From NCBI GenBank assembly GCA_016841875.1, contig JAENYG010000023.1, positions 1 through 57,336 on the forward strand: a stretch of DNA of 57,336 nucleotides, in the 5' to 3' direction. The position numbers were made by a program, and so were the translations under genes. The notes under the pieces are model-generated. The model saw nothing but the letters and a program-made list of their open reading frames with translations. It had not been told where the DNA came from and ran no database searches. Each line of letters begins with the position of its first letter. The first letter of the stretch is position 1. Source of the DNA: Syntrophomonas sp. (GTDB lineage Bacteria; Bacillota; Syntrophomonadia; Syntrophomonadales; Syntrophomonadaceae). Positions 16,429 through 25,749 of the stretch are shown in pieces.

Positions 16429-19395
16429 CTATTCTGATATTTGTAGAGCCCGGCTGATCATTATTAGTGCCTCGGCCCGGGTAGCGTTGTTCTGGGGCCC
16501 GAAGGTATTGTCTTCATATCCTAAAATAATGCCATTAGCAAAGCAGGCATTAACTGCGTTCACAGCCCAGGGAGATATTTTGCGGCTATCGTTAAAGGAA
16601 TTCCCCCCTGCAGCATCCGCTAATTTCGCTGCCTTCATAAGCATTACTGCTATCTGTTCCCGGGTTATCAAGTCGTTCGGGCCAAAGGTACTGCTGTCAT
16701 AGCCATTAACAATCCCATATCCTGCTGCTGTTGATATGGCCTGCCTGGCCCAGTGAGAAGAAGTATCAGCAAAGATATTCCCATCCCTGGACTCCAGGGC
16801 GAAGGCTTTTACCAGCATAGTTACAAATTCTGCCCGGGTGATAGTCTGGTCCGGTTTAAAACTGCCATCCGGATAGCCGCTCACTACACCCCGGTCAACT
16901 AGCGCCTGGATACTTTCCCCGGCCCAATGTCCATTAATATCGTTTAACGGATTTGTGACAGGACTGGTGGCAGGACTGGCGACATCCTCTGTTTCAACCG
17001 TTACCGGTTCATTTTCGGTATCAGTTGATGTGTAAGAACCTTCAGATTTAGTAGTAAATTTAAATTCGTATTCCTCTCCAAGAGTGCTGCCATTATTAGC
17101 TGTAATGTCCTGGCCAAGTTCCACAATATAAGTTGTGGAAGGTTTTAGATCATCCAGGGTAAGGATTAGCTGGCGAATTTTGTCTCCGGTTGCTGTCTGC
17201 CCCTCTTTTTTATATTCACTACTATAAGACACCGATTTACCTGAGCTTCTTTCATAGATTTCAATCTGTTCCAGGTTAGAATCCATGTTTTCATCGATGC
17301 CCTTGCTAAAATCAAGATGCAGTACGGTCTGATCCGCGTATAATGAGACTGCGGCGAACTCTACTGTCATGCCGCCGCCGGTATTAGGTTCTGGATCACC
17401 ACTATTATCGTTTTCGTCACCTTCAGTTGGAGGAGAGCTGGTAGTAAAGGTCCACAGGTGGTTCAGCCACAGCTTATCCCCGTTATTGGCTTCTATATCG
17501 TTTGCCAGTTTTAACTTGTAGGTAGTATCTGATTCCAGGGTGCAGCTGCTGAGGATGAATTCCAGTCTCCGCAGCTTCGTAGGAGTTGTTTGCTTAGTAT
17601 ATTTAAAATCGCCCAGTTCTATGATGTCGCCGGTGATCTCTTCCTGGGTCAGTGTTCCCCGGTCAATATCTACCACGGTTCCATCACTTTTCTTCAGCGT
17701 AATTTTATCCAGGTTGCTGACCAGTTTCTCATCCATGCCGTTGCTGAAATCCCATACAAAATGTATCCCATCGGGCTCCAGTTGGCTGCTTACCTGGTAT
17801 TCCACTTTGGAAGCATCAACCGCTTCGGTGGAAGCAGGGCTGTAGGATGAAATAGTGAGCTGCCCGGCGGTTGTTGCTGTAGTAACCGGCCCGTTGTCAG
17901 TCCATGCATCAGATGCATCCCCTGCTTCTACTTTGAATTCATAGGGAGTCTTGGCGGTCAGACCAGTTACGTTATATGACAGCTCACTCCCGGCCAGGGT
18001 TTGAATTTCATTACCATCCTGGTAGACTTTATAATTGGCTGCATTATCGGCAGCTGTCCAGGTCAATGTCAAAGTGCCAGGGGTGATGTCAGCAGCTGTT
18101 ATTTGACTTCCATCCGGCCAGGATACAGGTCCGCTTTCTGCTGGCGGATCAACCGTATCTGAGCTGGTGGTAAATGTCCACACGTGGTTCAGCCACAGCT
18201 TATCCCCGTTATTGGCTTCTATATCGCTTGCCAATTTTAACTTGTAGGTGGTGTCTGATTCCAGGGTGCAGCTGCTGAGGATGAATTCCAGTCTCCGCAG
18301 CTTCGTAGGAGTTGTTTGCTTAGTATATTTAAAATCGCCCAGTTCTATGATGTCGCCGGTGATCTCTTCCTGGGTCAGTGTTCCCCGGTCAATATCTACC
18401 ACGGTTCCATCACTTTTCTTCAGCGTAATTTTATCCAGGTTGCTGACCAGTTTCTCATCCATGCCGTTGCTGAAATCCCATACAAAATGTATCCCATCGG
18501 GCTCCAGTTGGCTGCTTACCTGGTATTCCACTTTGGAAGCATCAACCGCTTCGGTGGAAGCAGGGCTGTAGGATGAAATAGTGAGCTGCCCGGCGGTTGT
18601 TGCTGTAGTAACCGGCCCGTCGCTAGTCCATACCCCATCTGCATCCCCAGCTTCAACTTTGAACTCGTAGGGAGTCTTGGCGGTTAGACCAGTTACGTTA
18701 TATGACAGCTCACTCCCGACCAGTGTCTGAATTTCATTACTATCTTGATAGATTTTATATTGTGCTGCATTTTCAGCAGCTGTCCAGGTCAGGGTCAAAG
18801 AGCCGGGGGTGATACTGGAAGCCGTTATCTGGCTTTCCGCCGGCCAGGAAACAGGTCCGCTGTCTCCAGGGCTTTCCTCCTCACCGGCCGATGAGGCAGT
18901 AGTAAAGTACCAGGTATAAGTTTTTCCCAGAGTACTGCCGTTGTTGGACATGATATCAGGACCCAACTCAACAATATATTCCGTATCTGGCTGAAGCTTA
19001 CCGCTGTCAACCATAGTTAATTCCAGCTGTCTCAATTTAACTGGCTCATTCTGCTCAGTATAAACTAGCTCCTGGTCATAATTAATGACAATATCATCCC
19101 CACCTGCGGCTTTAAGAGTAACTTCTTCCTTATTCGCCTGCAGGTAGGTATCTAAACCGTTGCTGAAATTCCAGACAAAAGATACATTTTCGTAATCGGC
19201 CAGATCATTCACCTGGTAGACTACCTGGGTCTCTCCACTGCTGGTCAGCTCGGCTGCCGGTGACGTTAGTGCAACAGTTAAGTCACCTACCCCTGCATCA
19301 ACTGATACTGGTGCAACCACCATATTGAAAACCATTAGAAATAATACCAGGCTTATAATATTTATAGCCCAACTAGTCTTTCTTTTTATATACAA
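16429..19395 (-). CDS. large SLH surface protein with Big_5-like and fibronectin-III-like repeats
   Basis: 988 residues from a TTG start with GGGAGGG seven bases upstream. A signal peptide ends near SVDAGVG. The ectodomain alternates Big_5/SbsA-like Ig domains (signatures HFVWDFSNGMDEKL, LRRLEF, EANNGDKLW ... WTFTTS) with fibronectin-III-like modules (LTLTWTAAENAAQYKIYQ, GLTAKTPYEFKVEAGDA). Three SLH repeats close the protein (residues ~805-988: GHWAGESIQALVDRGVVSGY; HWARQAISTAAGYGIVNGY; ISPWAVNAVNACFANGIILGY). One Fn3-Big_5 unit of 242 residues is duplicated almost exactly. A Moco/Tuco-type aptamer with terminator lies upstream, as for the 342-residue SLH gene, so the two loci are probably co-regulated. 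Function beyond cell-wall display is unknown. Confidence 0.9.
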   Translation of the reverse strand: MYIKRKTSWAINIISLVLFLMVFNMVVAPVSVDAGVGDLTVALTSPAAELTSSGETQVVYQVNDLADYENVSFVWNFSNGLDTYLQANKEEVTLKAAGGDDIVINYDQELVYTEQNEPVKLRQLELTMVDSGKLQPDTEYIVELGPDIMSNNGSTLGKTYTWYFTTASSAGEEESPGDSGPVSWPAESQITASSITPGSLTLTWTAAENAAQYKIYQDSNEIQTLVGSELSYNVTGLTAKTPYEFKVEAGDADGVWTSDGPVTTATTAGQLTISSYSPASTEAVDASKVEYQVSSQLEPDGIHFVWDFSNGMDEKLVSNLDKITLKKSDGTVVDIDRGTLTQEEITGDIIELGDFKYTKQTTPTKLRRLEFILSSCTLESDTTYKLKLASDIEANNGDKLWLNHVWTFTTSSDTVDPPAESGPVSWPDGSQITAADITPGTLTLTWTAADNAANYKVYQDGNEIQTLAGSELSYNVTGLTAKTPYEFKVEAGDASDAWTDNGPVTTATTAGQLTISSYSPASTEAVDASKVEYQVSSQLEPDGIHFVWDFSNGMDEKLVSNLDKITLKKSDGTVVDIDRGTLTQEEITGDIIELGDFKYTKQTTPTKLRRLEFILSSCTLESDTTYKLKLANDIEANNGDKLWLNHLWTFTTSSPPTEGDENDNSGDPEPNTGGGMTVEFAAVSLYADQTVLHLDFSKGIDENMDSNLEQIEIYERSSGKSVSYSSEYKKEGQTATGDKIRQLILTLDDLKPSTTYIVELGQDITANNGSTLGEEYEFKFTTKSEGSYTSTDTENEPVTVETEDVASPATSPVTNPLNDINGHWAGESIQALVDRGVVSGYPDGSFKPDQTITRAEFVTMLVKAFALESRDGNIFADTSSHWARQAISTAAGYGIVNGYDSSTFGPNDLITREQIAVMLMKAAKLADAAGGNSFNDSRKISPWAVNAVNACFANGIILGYEDNTFGPQNNATRAEALIMISRALQISE
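17457..18890 (-). repeat. 726-bp internal tandem duplication in SLH gene
   Basis: Sequence from about 17457 recurs 726 bp further on (from about 18183), nearly base-identical for the Big_5-encoding part and slightly diverged over the Fn3-encoding part. 726 bp is exactly 242 codons, so the frame is kept. Confidence 0.85.
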
Positions 19396-19613
19396 TGTTA
19401 AGCCCTCCCTTTTTGCTTTCTAATACAATCCCTAAAAATATATTCAAACCTTATGGTTGAACTCTAATTTAATTGAAGATCTCCCCTCCTTCAGTCCCTG
19501 CTCGACTTTTTATCTTTTTATCATCCAGGGTATGATAGTATTTAAGCACGGGTTATTGCCAATCTAGATAACAAAAAGGCCAGCTGCGCAATTCAACTAA
19601 CCTTCGGTATGAT

Positions 19614-19641
19614 TAAAAAGCTAAACCGTTAAAGGTTTAGC
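19614..19641 (-). terminator. intrinsic terminator upstream of the SLH gene
   Basis: Minus strand: GCTAAACC and GGTTTAGC form a perfect 8-bp stem over a 6-nt loop, followed by TTTTT. It sits ~25 nt after aptamer G and ~220 bp before the TTG start of the 988-residue SLH gene, so it can act as the switch's terminator. Confidence 0.85.
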
Positions 19642-19663
19642 CCATATGCATACATAATAACTT

Positions 19664-19764
19664 AGCCAATTTCCTTTCCGCACTGGGAGGCACAGCCGTT
19701 TCCAACTCTACCCTGCCGGCCCAGGGACCATCGTCATGCGCATTAGGCCCAAAGGCTCGAAAAT
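19664..19764 (-). ncRNA. Moco/Tuco-type riboswitch aptamer, copy G (SLH gene leader)
   Basis: Minus strand. GAGCC and CCTAATG...GATGG occupy the positions of GAGCC and CCTA...TATGG in copies E/F; CCCTG/CAGGG is the middle hairpin; AGTTG-GAAA-CGGCT is the GAAA-capped helix; and GCCTCCCAGTGCGGAAAGGA matches the conserved 3' segment. The closing helix differs in sequence (TTTC with GGAA rather than CTCC with GGAG) but still pairs, which is covariation in favour of a real RNA of the same class. The rest of the 19396-20056 gap shows nothing further that I can support. Confidence 0.65.
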
Positions 19765-20056
19765 CGTTATCCTTTTTTATGGTTTTTTGTCCTATTATCA
19801 GTTTCGACAAAATCGAATTAATTCCTTGTTCCAGCGAATAGTTTTTTATCCTGAGTCAAAAGTACAGGTCCTTTAATCATTTCAGCCAATTTCCATTATT
19901 AGCTGAACAATATCTTATAACCTTTATATTTAGCCATTCAGGAAGCATAAAGTGAAATAATATGCATAATCATCTTATATCCCTTGCATAATTGTGGACA
20001 TATGTTCCTCAATTTCAACTATTTACATATGCCAGATTGAGAACCGGCCCCTCGAC

Positions 20057-20255
20057 TCACTTATGCGGCAGCTCTACGATAAACGAGGTATCTATTCCCT
20101 CCCTGCTTCTGGCATAGATTCTTCCCCGGTGCTGTTCGACAATAGACTTAGCGATGGCTAATCCTAAACCATAGCCTCCACTTTCTCTGGAGCGAGAGGT
20201 ATCCACTCTATAAAAACGTTCAAATATTTTTTCAATATGCTCCTGAGGAATGCTG
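20057..20255 (-). pseudogene. C-terminal remnant of a sensor histidine kinase
   Basis: Only the last ~65 codons of a histidine kinase ATPase domain remain: IPQEHIEKIFERFYRVDTSR (F box), GGYGLGLAIAKSIVEQHRG (G2 box) and the closing SFIVELPHK. The H box, N box and everything upstream are missing. The reading frame runs on for a few meaningless codons to 20281, but homology stops near 20250, where CotH sequence on the other strand begins. The fragment cannot bind ATP or signal. Confidence 0.8.
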
Positions 20256-21739
20256 ATTTCGATACGTATATTGATGGGCAAACCGCCTTTGGTTTAGACA
20301 AGCTTTAGTTTGAACAATATCATTCAGGATAACACCTACATGAAAGAATACTTGGCTTATGAGATGTTTTCAGCCATGGGAGTAGTAACCCCAGCCTATT
20401 CTTATGTTAACATTACCCTAAATGGGGAGCCCTGGGGACTTTACCTGGCCGTCGAAGCTGAAGATAAAAGCTTTGTGGAAAGGGTTTATGGCAGTCTGGA
20501 GGGTCATCTCTACCTTCCCGAGGGTTTGGGATCTGACTTGTTATATACCGGCGATAATGCCTCCGACTATGCGGGCATTAAAAATGGAGCAGCTTATAAG
20601 GTTAGCGATAGTGATTTTGAAAAAGTAATAACCATGATAAAGAACCTTAATGAAGGAAGTGACCTGGAGAATTATATAGATGCAGATGCAACCCTGCGTT
20701 ATTTCGCGGTCAATACTTTCCTGGTCAATTACGATAGTTATCAGGGGAATCCTAAGCATAACTATTACCTTTATGAGGAGGATGGGGTATGTACCATCTT
20801 ACCATGGGATTTCAACCAGTCCTTTGCCGGATTTGGCAGCAGCAGCGCGCAGGAAGCGGTGAATCATTCCATAGATGCACCAGTTAGCGGCACTACTTTG
20901 GAGGAACGGCCTCTGCTGGGTAAGCTGCTGGAAGTTCCGGAATATAAGGAGCTTTATTATCAATACCTGGATGAACTGGTAAGCACCTATATTGACAGTG
21001 GCCTTTTTAATGAAACAATAGATAGAATTGATCTCCTAATAACAACTTATGTTGAAAATGATGCTTCGGCATTATGCACCTACCAAGAATACGAATCCTC
21101 CTTGCCGGTTCTAAAACAGTTTGCAGCACTGCGGGCGCAGGCGATTAGCGCCCAGTTAGCTGGAGATACCGAGGAAATCGATGCTTCATCGATCAACCTG
21201 CATGACCTTGGCAGTATGGGTGCTGGCGGCAGGGGTAATCCACCCGATAATGCTGGTAACGGCGATGCTGGCGGTTGGTTTAATGCTCCCGATAATGCCG
21301 GTGGCCAACCTGCAGATATGCAGCCACCAGATATCGGTAAAAATCCCGGCGATTGGGGGAATGCTTCCGCTAATACTGGCATCCAACCTCCAGATATGCA
21401 ACCGCCCGGTGGAGAATTCGCAATGCCGAAGATGGAGAACTCAGTGAAGAACAAATGGCAGAGCTAAAGGAACTGGGCATTGATGAAGAACAGATCGAAA
21501 GAATGTTGACCATGCCTGCTATGGGTGAACGTCCCACCGGCCAGGCGCTTGGCCCTGGAGGTGAAATGAGAGTGGCTCCCGGCGGCGCGGCAGCTGGGGA
21601 TATGAATGCCCGATCGGAAGAAGAACCGGGAGGCACCATCTCCACAGCTCAACTGTACAATCTAGGCGGCTGGGCTGGACTCCTGCTGGCAGGACTGCTT
21701 TTAGCCTGGCTGTTTAAGAGACGCAAGTATCGAAGTTGA
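20250..21739 (+). pseudogene. truncated, frameshifted CotH-family protein gene
   Basis: Three consecutive frames make one decayed CotH-like (spore-coat kinase/inner-spore-coat H) protein. Frame one, from ~20250, reads FDTYIDGQTAFGLDKL and then stops. One extra T near 20300 shifts to SLNNIIQDNTYMKEYLAYEM and on through the CotH core (GEPWGLYLAVEAEDKSF, CTILPWDFNQSF) to 21467. A second shift near 21425 leads to AEDGELSEEQMAELKELG and a C-terminal membrane anchor (WAGLLLAGLLLAWLF, then KRRK) ending at 21739. The first part of the family (the region with the RGNSS-type motif) is missing. An Asn/Pro/Gly-rich low-complexity stretch (ANTGIQPPDMQPP type) precedes the anchor. Not expected to be functional. 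Confidence 0.8.
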
Positions 21740-21749
21740 TCTAAGTCTA

Positions 21750-21847
21750 AGGGACACAAGGGGGCGAATGACACAAGGGGACGTTTTTGGTGTGTCATTC
21801 TAGTATTACATAAAATGACACACCAAAAACGTCCCCTTGTGTCATTG
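21750..21847. repeat. REP-like long inverted repeat, second copy
   Basis: GGGACACAAGGGGGCG / AATGACACAAGGGGACGTTTTT is complemented at the right by ACACCAAAAACGTCCCCTTG and TGTCATTGTGTCCCCC. The core is the same as at 16321-16418, with GGTGTGTC instead of GTTGTGTC. It lies between the CotH remnant and the glycosyltransferase fusion gene. Confidence 0.75.
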
Positions 21848-21940
21848 TGTCCCCCCTGACTCACCCCTGTGAGTTTATATATGCCTGGCATAATGTCAGC
21901 TTCACACGTATAATAATAATTGCAGGGAGGGGGTATTATT

Positions 21941-24900
21941 ATGCAGTTTAAAACAGCAGATTTGAAAGCAGGGCAGGCTAGCGAAGCCTTATTTGATGAA
22001 AGCTTAGAAAAACCCTGGCAGGAGTTAGGTTCCCTTCAGATAGATTTGATTATCGGAATACCTTTTTATAATGAAAAAGATACCTTGCCTGAGATATTAA
22101 AGATTGTTGAAGAAGCCTTAATATCTGTAGAAAACTATAAACATCCTTTAATTTTGTGTGTCGGTGACCCGGAAGGCCTTGAAGCCCTAGGGCGTATTCA
22201 GGAGATGGACTTGAGTTTTGCTCACTATGAGTTTCTTATGAAGCCAGGCAGCAATGGCAGAGGAGCCAGTATACGGGCTATGCTGGAAATAGCTAATCAT
22301 TTAACCGCAGACCTGGTAGTATTTGCTGCTGATCTGGCCAGCGAAAAGAACAGAGGGGTAAAAGCAGAATGGATAACCAGTATGCTTGAACCATTAACGC
22401 TAAAATATGACTTTGTATTGACCACTTACCGGCAGCACCATTTTGTAAATATTGTGTACAGCTTCCTGGTAGCGCCGCTGCTGGAGAATTTCTATGGTTA
22501 TAATATAGAAGGCCCCATTAGCGGGATCTATGCTCTTTCTCATAACCTGATAGAAGACTTGTGCCTGGAACTTAAATTCTGGCCTGACATCACCAGGGGT
22601 TATGGTATCGATCCCTGGATAATAACCCGGGTCATGACCTGGAATAAAGATATGTGCGAAGTTCCTCTGGGGGCAAAATTGGAAAGGTTTTCTCTGGAAA
22701 AGGTCAATTATGTTTTCAAGGAAATGGCAAGAGCTCTATTTGAGTGTATAAAAACTGATGAAGAATGCTGGTTAAAGAAGCGGCTTATCTTTCGATCACC
22801 TGATATCTTCGGGGTAAGAAGTGAAGAAAGGCCAGCAGAAGTAGTTTTTTGTCCAGAAGAAATGGTATTATTTTTTAAACGTAATTTCAATCAGTACTCC
22901 AGCATATATGAAAAAGCAGTAAGCGAAAATGTGTATAAAGATATTCAAGCCACCGTCTTATCTCCCAGTAAAGAATTTAGATTAAAACCTGAAAGCTGGG
23001 CTGAAATAGTCCTCTCCATGCTTTTTGAATACTGCTTTTCCAAAGAATTAAAACAAGACGATATACTAAATACCCTTACTTCAGCCTTCAATGGCCGAAT
23101 AGCCAGTTATGTGATGCATATCCAGTTGCTGCAAGAACAACTGGAATACATGTCAGAAATTAGTACCGACCATTTCCCGAAAATGGAAGCCTCCTGGCTA
23201 AAAGACGAACAGCACCAGTATTTCCTGAGACTGCGGGAGAGCTTTAATGACAAATGGGAAACCAAGCTGCTGGAGGTCACTCCCCCGATTACTCCTTCCC
23301 GTTACCTGGAGTATGTGCCAGGAATCCCCATAGTTTTGCACAATACTATTATCGGCAAAGGCGGTAAAGAAGTATATACCGAAGAGGTATTTAACCGTCT
23401 GCAAAAACGTTATCAGGAGGCATTCGAGGAGATTATCTACCATTCTCTGGGAGTACCCAGAGAAGCCGGTTCTGATCTAATATTTGCCCGGTTCAGAGAG
23501 TATATGCACGGGCTGGAACAGACTATGGAATCGCTTTTTCCCGGCGACCTCTACAGCGAGGCTGGAGTTGAGCAGGTGCTGCAGCGCCTTTTTGAAATGC
23601 TCCCCCACCAGAAGATGTTTTCAGTTAAAGACGAAATTTTTAAAGAAATGCTGTTGCGCTTCCCTCCGGTAAATCTTATGATACCAGCCGGATGCCAGAG
23701 CACCAGAGAGCTAATGAAACAAATGGAGGTAAGGGATGCGGTAAGCCTGGCCAACCTGATCGAGACCCGCAAATACGCAGACCGGGCTCTATTATGGATA
23801 CTGGACAACCAGCGCCCGGAAGGACTGGAAGAGGTTGATATCAAATATATTGTACTGGAACCAAAGTTCGGTCCAATAGCCCGCCTGGGCAATATTTCTA
23901 ATCTTAATAAGCTTACTACCAGGATAGTGACTACTCCCTTTAATAAAGGTATGGGGGGAGATTTTCCCCGCCTGCGCTTCTGTTTGTTCATAGTCCGGCA
24001 TATTACTATAGCCGAGAATTATGCCCATCTATGGAGAACCTATGCCCGGGAGAGAAAGAATTTAGGTACCAAGATGCGTAATTCCCTTATAGGCCGCTAC
24101 GAAACTACCGCTTTTTCAGCCCACAACATATTCGAGAATCTGCATCATCGAAATCTGGTACGCAATTTTAGAGGACTGGCAGAAAAGCTCCAGAAGGAAG
24201 GCCTGAGTGAAGAGGCTGAAGTGATAAGGATAATGTGTGATAGTTATGGTTTAAGCCAGGTTCTCGATGATGGCACTTTTATACCCTTATCCGCCTGGAG
24301 CTGGTCCAGCTACAACTATAAAGGAGGCCAAGGAGTTCCTACTCCGCTTTCCAGTCATGTGGAAGAAAAATGGTTTAACCAGGATTTATTGGAGGATATC
24401 TATAAAGAACTGGGTTATGATATCGCCGGAATAGAAACCGGAGTGACCCAGCTTATTGGAGAAGGCCGGGCCAGCGAAAATGTTCTGGATGCCTTGCTGG
24501 GCATCAGACCCAAAGATGTAACTGTGGTGGCTCAAGAAGCAATTGCCTATCCTCCTGCGAAACCCCTGATCAGGTATCAGGGCAACCCCATACTAAATCC
24601 GATTAAGGATCATTACTGGGAAAGTAAATATGTCCTTAACGCAGCGGCATTAAGGATTGATGACCGGGTCTATATATTGTACCGGGCTTATGGCGATGAT
24701 GAAGTCTCCCGCATCGGTATGGCGGTAAGCGATGGCTTCAAAATTCTTGAAAGGCTGCCGGATCCGATATTTATCCCAGTAAATGAAAAAGAAAAAAAGG
24801 GCTGTGAAGATCCGCGAACCGTTATTATAGATGACGAAATTTACATGATGTATACCGCTTATGATGGGGTTATAGCCCAAATTTCGGCCGCTTCCATTAA

Positions 24901-25504
24901 GGTGGAGGACTTCCTGCAGCGCAGGTTTGACCGGTGGATCAGGAAAGGCCTGGCCTTTAAAGATGTGTGGAACAAAGATGCCATACTGTTTCCAGAAAAA
25001 ATACAGGGAAAGTACGTTATTTACCATCGCATCGAGCCCAGTATATGGGTTTCCTACATGGATAAGCTGGAATTCCCGGTACCACGGGAAAGGCATGCCA
25101 TAATCATGGGGCCTCGTTCGGGCAGGATGTGGGATTCCTTGAAAATCGGTTCTGGTACCCAGCCTATAAAAACCCGTTACGGTTGGTTGATGATTTATCA
25201 TGGAGTCGACCGACAGATGGTTTATCGTCTGGGAGTAATCCTGGTAGATCTTAATAACCCGGAACTCCTAATATATCGTTCTCCCAACAGTATTTTGCAG
25301 CCCGAAGAGGACTATGAAATTGGGTCCGGGACCGGCTCATGGGTACCTAACGTAGTGTTCACCTGTGGGGCAGTGGCAGCTTCCAACAAGGAAATTCTGG
25401 ATGATAATGATGAGATACTGGTATATTACGGGGCGGCTGACACCCACATCGGGGTAGCCACAGCCACCCTGGCTGACCTTATCCCTGAACAATACCGCAG
25501 ATAA
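21941..25504 (+). CDS. glycosyltransferase - GH130 mannoside phosphorylase fusion protein
   Basis: About 1187 residues. Residues ~30-280 are a GT-A fold glycosyltransferase of the mannosyl/glucosyl-3-phosphoglycerate-synthase-like type (LIIGIPFYNEKDTLPEIL, GSNGRGASIRAM, VFAADLAS, GPISGIYAL, RGYGIDPWIITRV). Residues ~300-850 are a mostly helical region I do not recognise. Residues ~855-1185 are a GH130 phosphorylase domain (RYQGNPILNP, GCEDPRTVIIDDEIYMMYTAYD, KDAILFPEKIQGKYVIYHR, IGSGTQPIKT, YYGAADTHIGVA), including the D of EDPR expected to be catalytic. GH130 enzymes phosphorolyse beta-mannosides to mannose 1-phosphate. The start at 21941 follows GGGAGGGGG; an upstream TTG frame (21920) would cover that site. 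Neighbouring genes make GDP-mannose. Confidence 0.82.
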   Translation: MQFKTADLKAGQASEALFDESLEKPWQELGSLQIDLIIGIPFYNEKDTLPEILKIVEEALISVENYKHPLILCVGDPEGLEALGRIQEMDLSFAHYEFLMKPGSNGRGASIRAMLEIANHLTADLVVFAADLASEKNRGVKAEWITSMLEPLTLKYDFVLTTYRQHHFVNIVYSFLVAPLLENFYGYNIEGPISGIYALSHNLIEDLCLELKFWPDITRGYGIDPWIITRVMTWNKDMCEVPLGAKLERFSLEKVNYVFKEMARALFECIKTDEECWLKKRLIFRSPDIFGVRSEERPAEVVFCPEEMVLFFKRNFNQYSSIYEKAVSENVYKDIQATVLSPSKEFRLKPESWAEIVLSMLFEYCFSKELKQDDILNTLTSAFNGRIASYVMHIQLLQEQLEYMSEISTDHFPKMEASWLKDEQHQYFLRLRESFNDKWETKLLEVTPPITPSRYLEYVPGIPIVLHNTIIGKGGKEVYTEEVFNRLQKRYQEAFEEIIYHSLGVPREAGSDLIFARFREYMHGLEQTMESLFPGDLYSEAGVEQVLQRLFEMLPHQKMFSVKDEIFKEMLLRFPPVNLMIPAGCQSTRELMKQMEVRDAVSLANLIETRKYADRALLWILDNQRPEGLEEVDIKYIVLEPKFGPIARLGNISNLNKLTTRIVTTPFNKGMGGDFPRLRFCLFIVRHITIAENYAHLWRTYARERKNLGTKMRNSLIGRYETTAFSAHNIFENLHHRNLVRNFRGLAEKLQKEGLSEEAEVIRIMCDSYGLSQVLDDGTFIPLSAWSWSSYNYKGGQGVPTPLSSHVEEKWFNQDLLEDIYKELGYDIAGIETGVTQLIGEGRASENVLDALLGIRPKDVTVVAQEAIAYPPAKPLIRYQGNPILNPIKDHYWESKYVLNAAALRIDDRVYILYRAYGDDEVSRIGMAVSDGFKILERLPDPIFIPVNEKEKKGCEDPRTVIIDDEIYMMYTAYDGVIAQISAASIKVEDFLQRRFDRWIRKGLAFKDVWNKDAILFPEKIQGKYVIYHRIEPSIWVSYMDKLEFPVPRERHAIIMGPRSGRMWDSLKIGSGTQPIKTRYGWLMIYHGVDRQMVYRLGVILVDLNNPELLIYRSPNSILQPEEDYEIGSGTGSWVPNVVFTCGAVAASNKEILDDNDEILVYYGAADTHIGVATATLADLIPEQYRR

Positions 25505-25564
25505 GAAAGACCCAGGCAGACCTTAAGGGCTTTGGTCTTTCGAGCAAGGCTCATTAAAATAAAG

Positions 25565-25650
25565 AACCCCTTACATGACCACCCCGTACCGTTAAACTGA
25601 GGTGCTATAGCTAAAGGCTAGCCCTCATAAGGGTGTAAATTAATGTTCGG
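25565..25650. other. intergenic segment with several short inverted repeats, unknown
   Basis: TGACC at the left and GGTCA at the right bracket TAGCTAAAGGCTA and CCCTCATAAGGG hairpins. It is compact and structured-looking, but I cannot assign it to a known RNA family, and neither strand shows a linked start codon. Confidence 0.25.
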
Positions 25651-25670
25651 TCAAAGCTCACAAATAATGA

Positions 25671-25722
25671 AGAATCCCGCCCCTCGGACGTATTAGATAC
25701 GCCTTAAGCGCGGGCTTTTCTT
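25671..25722 (+). terminator. terminator of the fusion gene
   Basis: CCCGC pairs with GCGGG around a second helix (ACGTAT/ATACG), followed by CTTTTCTT. It lies between converging genes (ends 25504 and 25750) and could also serve the minus strand weakly. Confidence 0.6.
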
Positions 25723-25749
25723 AATCTTCACTTCTTACCCATATGTCTA

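Noticed and set aside
17540-18576. Plus-strand ORFs of ~86-107 codons occurring twice
   Set aside because: They are shadows of the duplicated SLH gene on the opposite strand; the repetition only reflects the 726-bp duplication.
21080-21454. Minus-strand 124-codon ORF
   Set aside because: Antisense to the low-complexity Pro/Asn/Gly part of the CotH remnant; composition explains the open frame.
23551-25201. Long minus-strand ORFs (146 and 183 codons)
   Set aside because: Opposite the strongly supported GT-GH130 gene, with no ribosome site or family features.
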